Notes under the pieces: generated by a model | Database searches by the model: none | The model's input: only the letters and a program-made list of their open reading frames with translations | What the model was told of the DNA's origin: nothing | Shown: positions 63,542 to 64,000 of the stretch, in pieces | How the letters are laid out: each line of letters opens with the position of its first letter | Position numbering within the stretch: the stretch's first letter is position 1 | Made by a program: the position numbers and the translations under genes | Source: Actinomycetaceae bacterium | GTDB lineage: Bacteria > Actinomycetota > Actinomycetes > Actinomycetales > Actinomycetaceae | Direction: 5' to 3' | NCBI GenBank assembly: GCA_030537735.1 | Contig: JAUNVG010000001.1 | Location: 174,160-238,159, forward strand | DNA length: 64,000 nt

Positions 63542-64000
63542 ATGAGTCCCAGAATCTCGCACCTATCGCTGGAAGATGCGTTAGCTGATTTTGTCGATTT
63601 TCTAACCGTGGAAAAAGGGGCCTCGCCCCACACCGTAGGTGCCTACCGCAGGGACCTTCAACGCTTCGCAGATGGTTTACCCAACGCCACAATCACCCAG
63701 CTGCGCGACACCGATTTTGAACAACACCTAGCCGCCTTAGCCTCAGGGGAGGCAACGGGGAAACCGCTTTCGCCCTCTAGCGTCAGCCGGGCGCGAGCCT
63801 CCCTGCGGGCCTTCACCCGGTGGGCGGTTGACACCGACCTACTTGCCGATGACCCTGCCTCCGATTTAGCTCCCCGGGTACAGTCGCAACCATTGCCCCA
63901 TGCCCTCACCGTTGAACAGGTAGCGTCCTTACTTGAGGCTGCCGCCAACCAGCCGGCCCCGGTAGGGGCGCGCGACAGTGCTTTGCTGGAACTGCTTTAC
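63542..64000 (+). CDS. xerD: tyrosine recombinase XerD/XerC, N-terminal part
   Basis: 153 residues visible; the gene runs off the right edge. The N-terminal core-binding SAM-like domain (EDALADFVDFLTVEKGASPHTVGAYRRDLQRF) and SSVSRARASLRAFTRWAV are typical of the Xer family; the catalytic domain has only begun (LTVEQVASLLEA). It resolves chromosome dimers at dif. XerD is preferred over XerC by its resemblance to actinobacterial XerD, which usually precedes parA-scpAB, but this cannot be settled here. Confidence 0.88.
   Translation, partial: MSPRISHLSLEDALADFVDFLTVEKGASPHTVGAYRRDLQRFADGLPNATITQLRDTDFEQHLAALASGEATGKPLSPSSVSRARASLRAFTRWAVDTDLLADDPASDLAPRVQSQPLPHALTVEQVASLLEAAANQPAPVGARDSALLELLY

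Overview
This window is a stretch of chromosome from a GC-rich actinobacterium, most likely of the Actinomycetaceae type (Actinomyces/Mobiluncus/Varibaculum-like; genus not determinable by eye). The evidence is the Pup ligation genes, RbpA, WhiA, the ANTAR regulator PdtaR, actinobacterial gene order (trmI-arc-dop-pup-pafA; pdtaR-polA-rpsA-coaE-uvrB-uvrA; uvrC-rapZ-yvcK-whiA-gap-pgk-tpi-secG), frequent GTG/TTG starts, and many genes whose start codon sits 6-8 bases after a -10-like hexamer (leaderless transcripts).

Layout. 1-4250: end of an M3 peptidase, a poly-acidic small protein, an aldo/keto reductase with altered active-site residues, UppP and a RecB-like Fe-S nuclease. 4244-11152: a tightly coupled pupylation operon (TrmI, ARC ATPase, Dop, Pup, PafA, FKBP) with no 20S proteasome genes between pup and pafA, and an ARC ATPase without the usual C-terminal docking tail. 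11191-15829: hisF-hisI-trpC-lgt-pyk. 15830-18690: accessory strip with a structured leader and orphan 67-aa gene, a small membrane protein, and a decayed phage-tail scar (tail-chaperone-like ORF, lipoprotein, tape-measure N-terminus) ending at a tRNA with anticodon CAA. 18852-25898: pdtaR, thioesterase, polA, rpsA, cutC, coaE.

25956-33171: an iron-responsive strip. A good DtxR/IdeR-type box precedes the siderophore-interacting protein gene and a second one precedes an SsuABC/NMT1-like ABC transporter whose ATPase gene is frameshifted. Next to it is a large TPR membrane-protein gene broken by one stop and one frameshift. 33356-41463: uvrB; a yybP-ykoY (Mn2+) riboswitch with a Shine-Dalgarno-sequestering hairpin controlling a TerC-family exporter; a CtpE-like P-type ATPase; an SBF transporter; a hydrolase; a YciI protein.

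41505-64000: uvrA with a probable SOS box, an SDR/acyl-CoA ligase operon, ogt and glnA (sharing a palindromic stop), then uvrC-rapZ-yvcK-whiA and the glycolytic gap-pgk-tpi set, secG, an RbpA lacking its N-terminal tail, an orphan Pgl with an altered motif, a HerA-like ATPase, transketolase, and the start of a Xer recombinase. All three UvrABC excision-repair genes plus polA and ogt lie within this window, so it is rich in DNA repair functions. No rRNA, CRISPR array or complete insertion sequence was seen.
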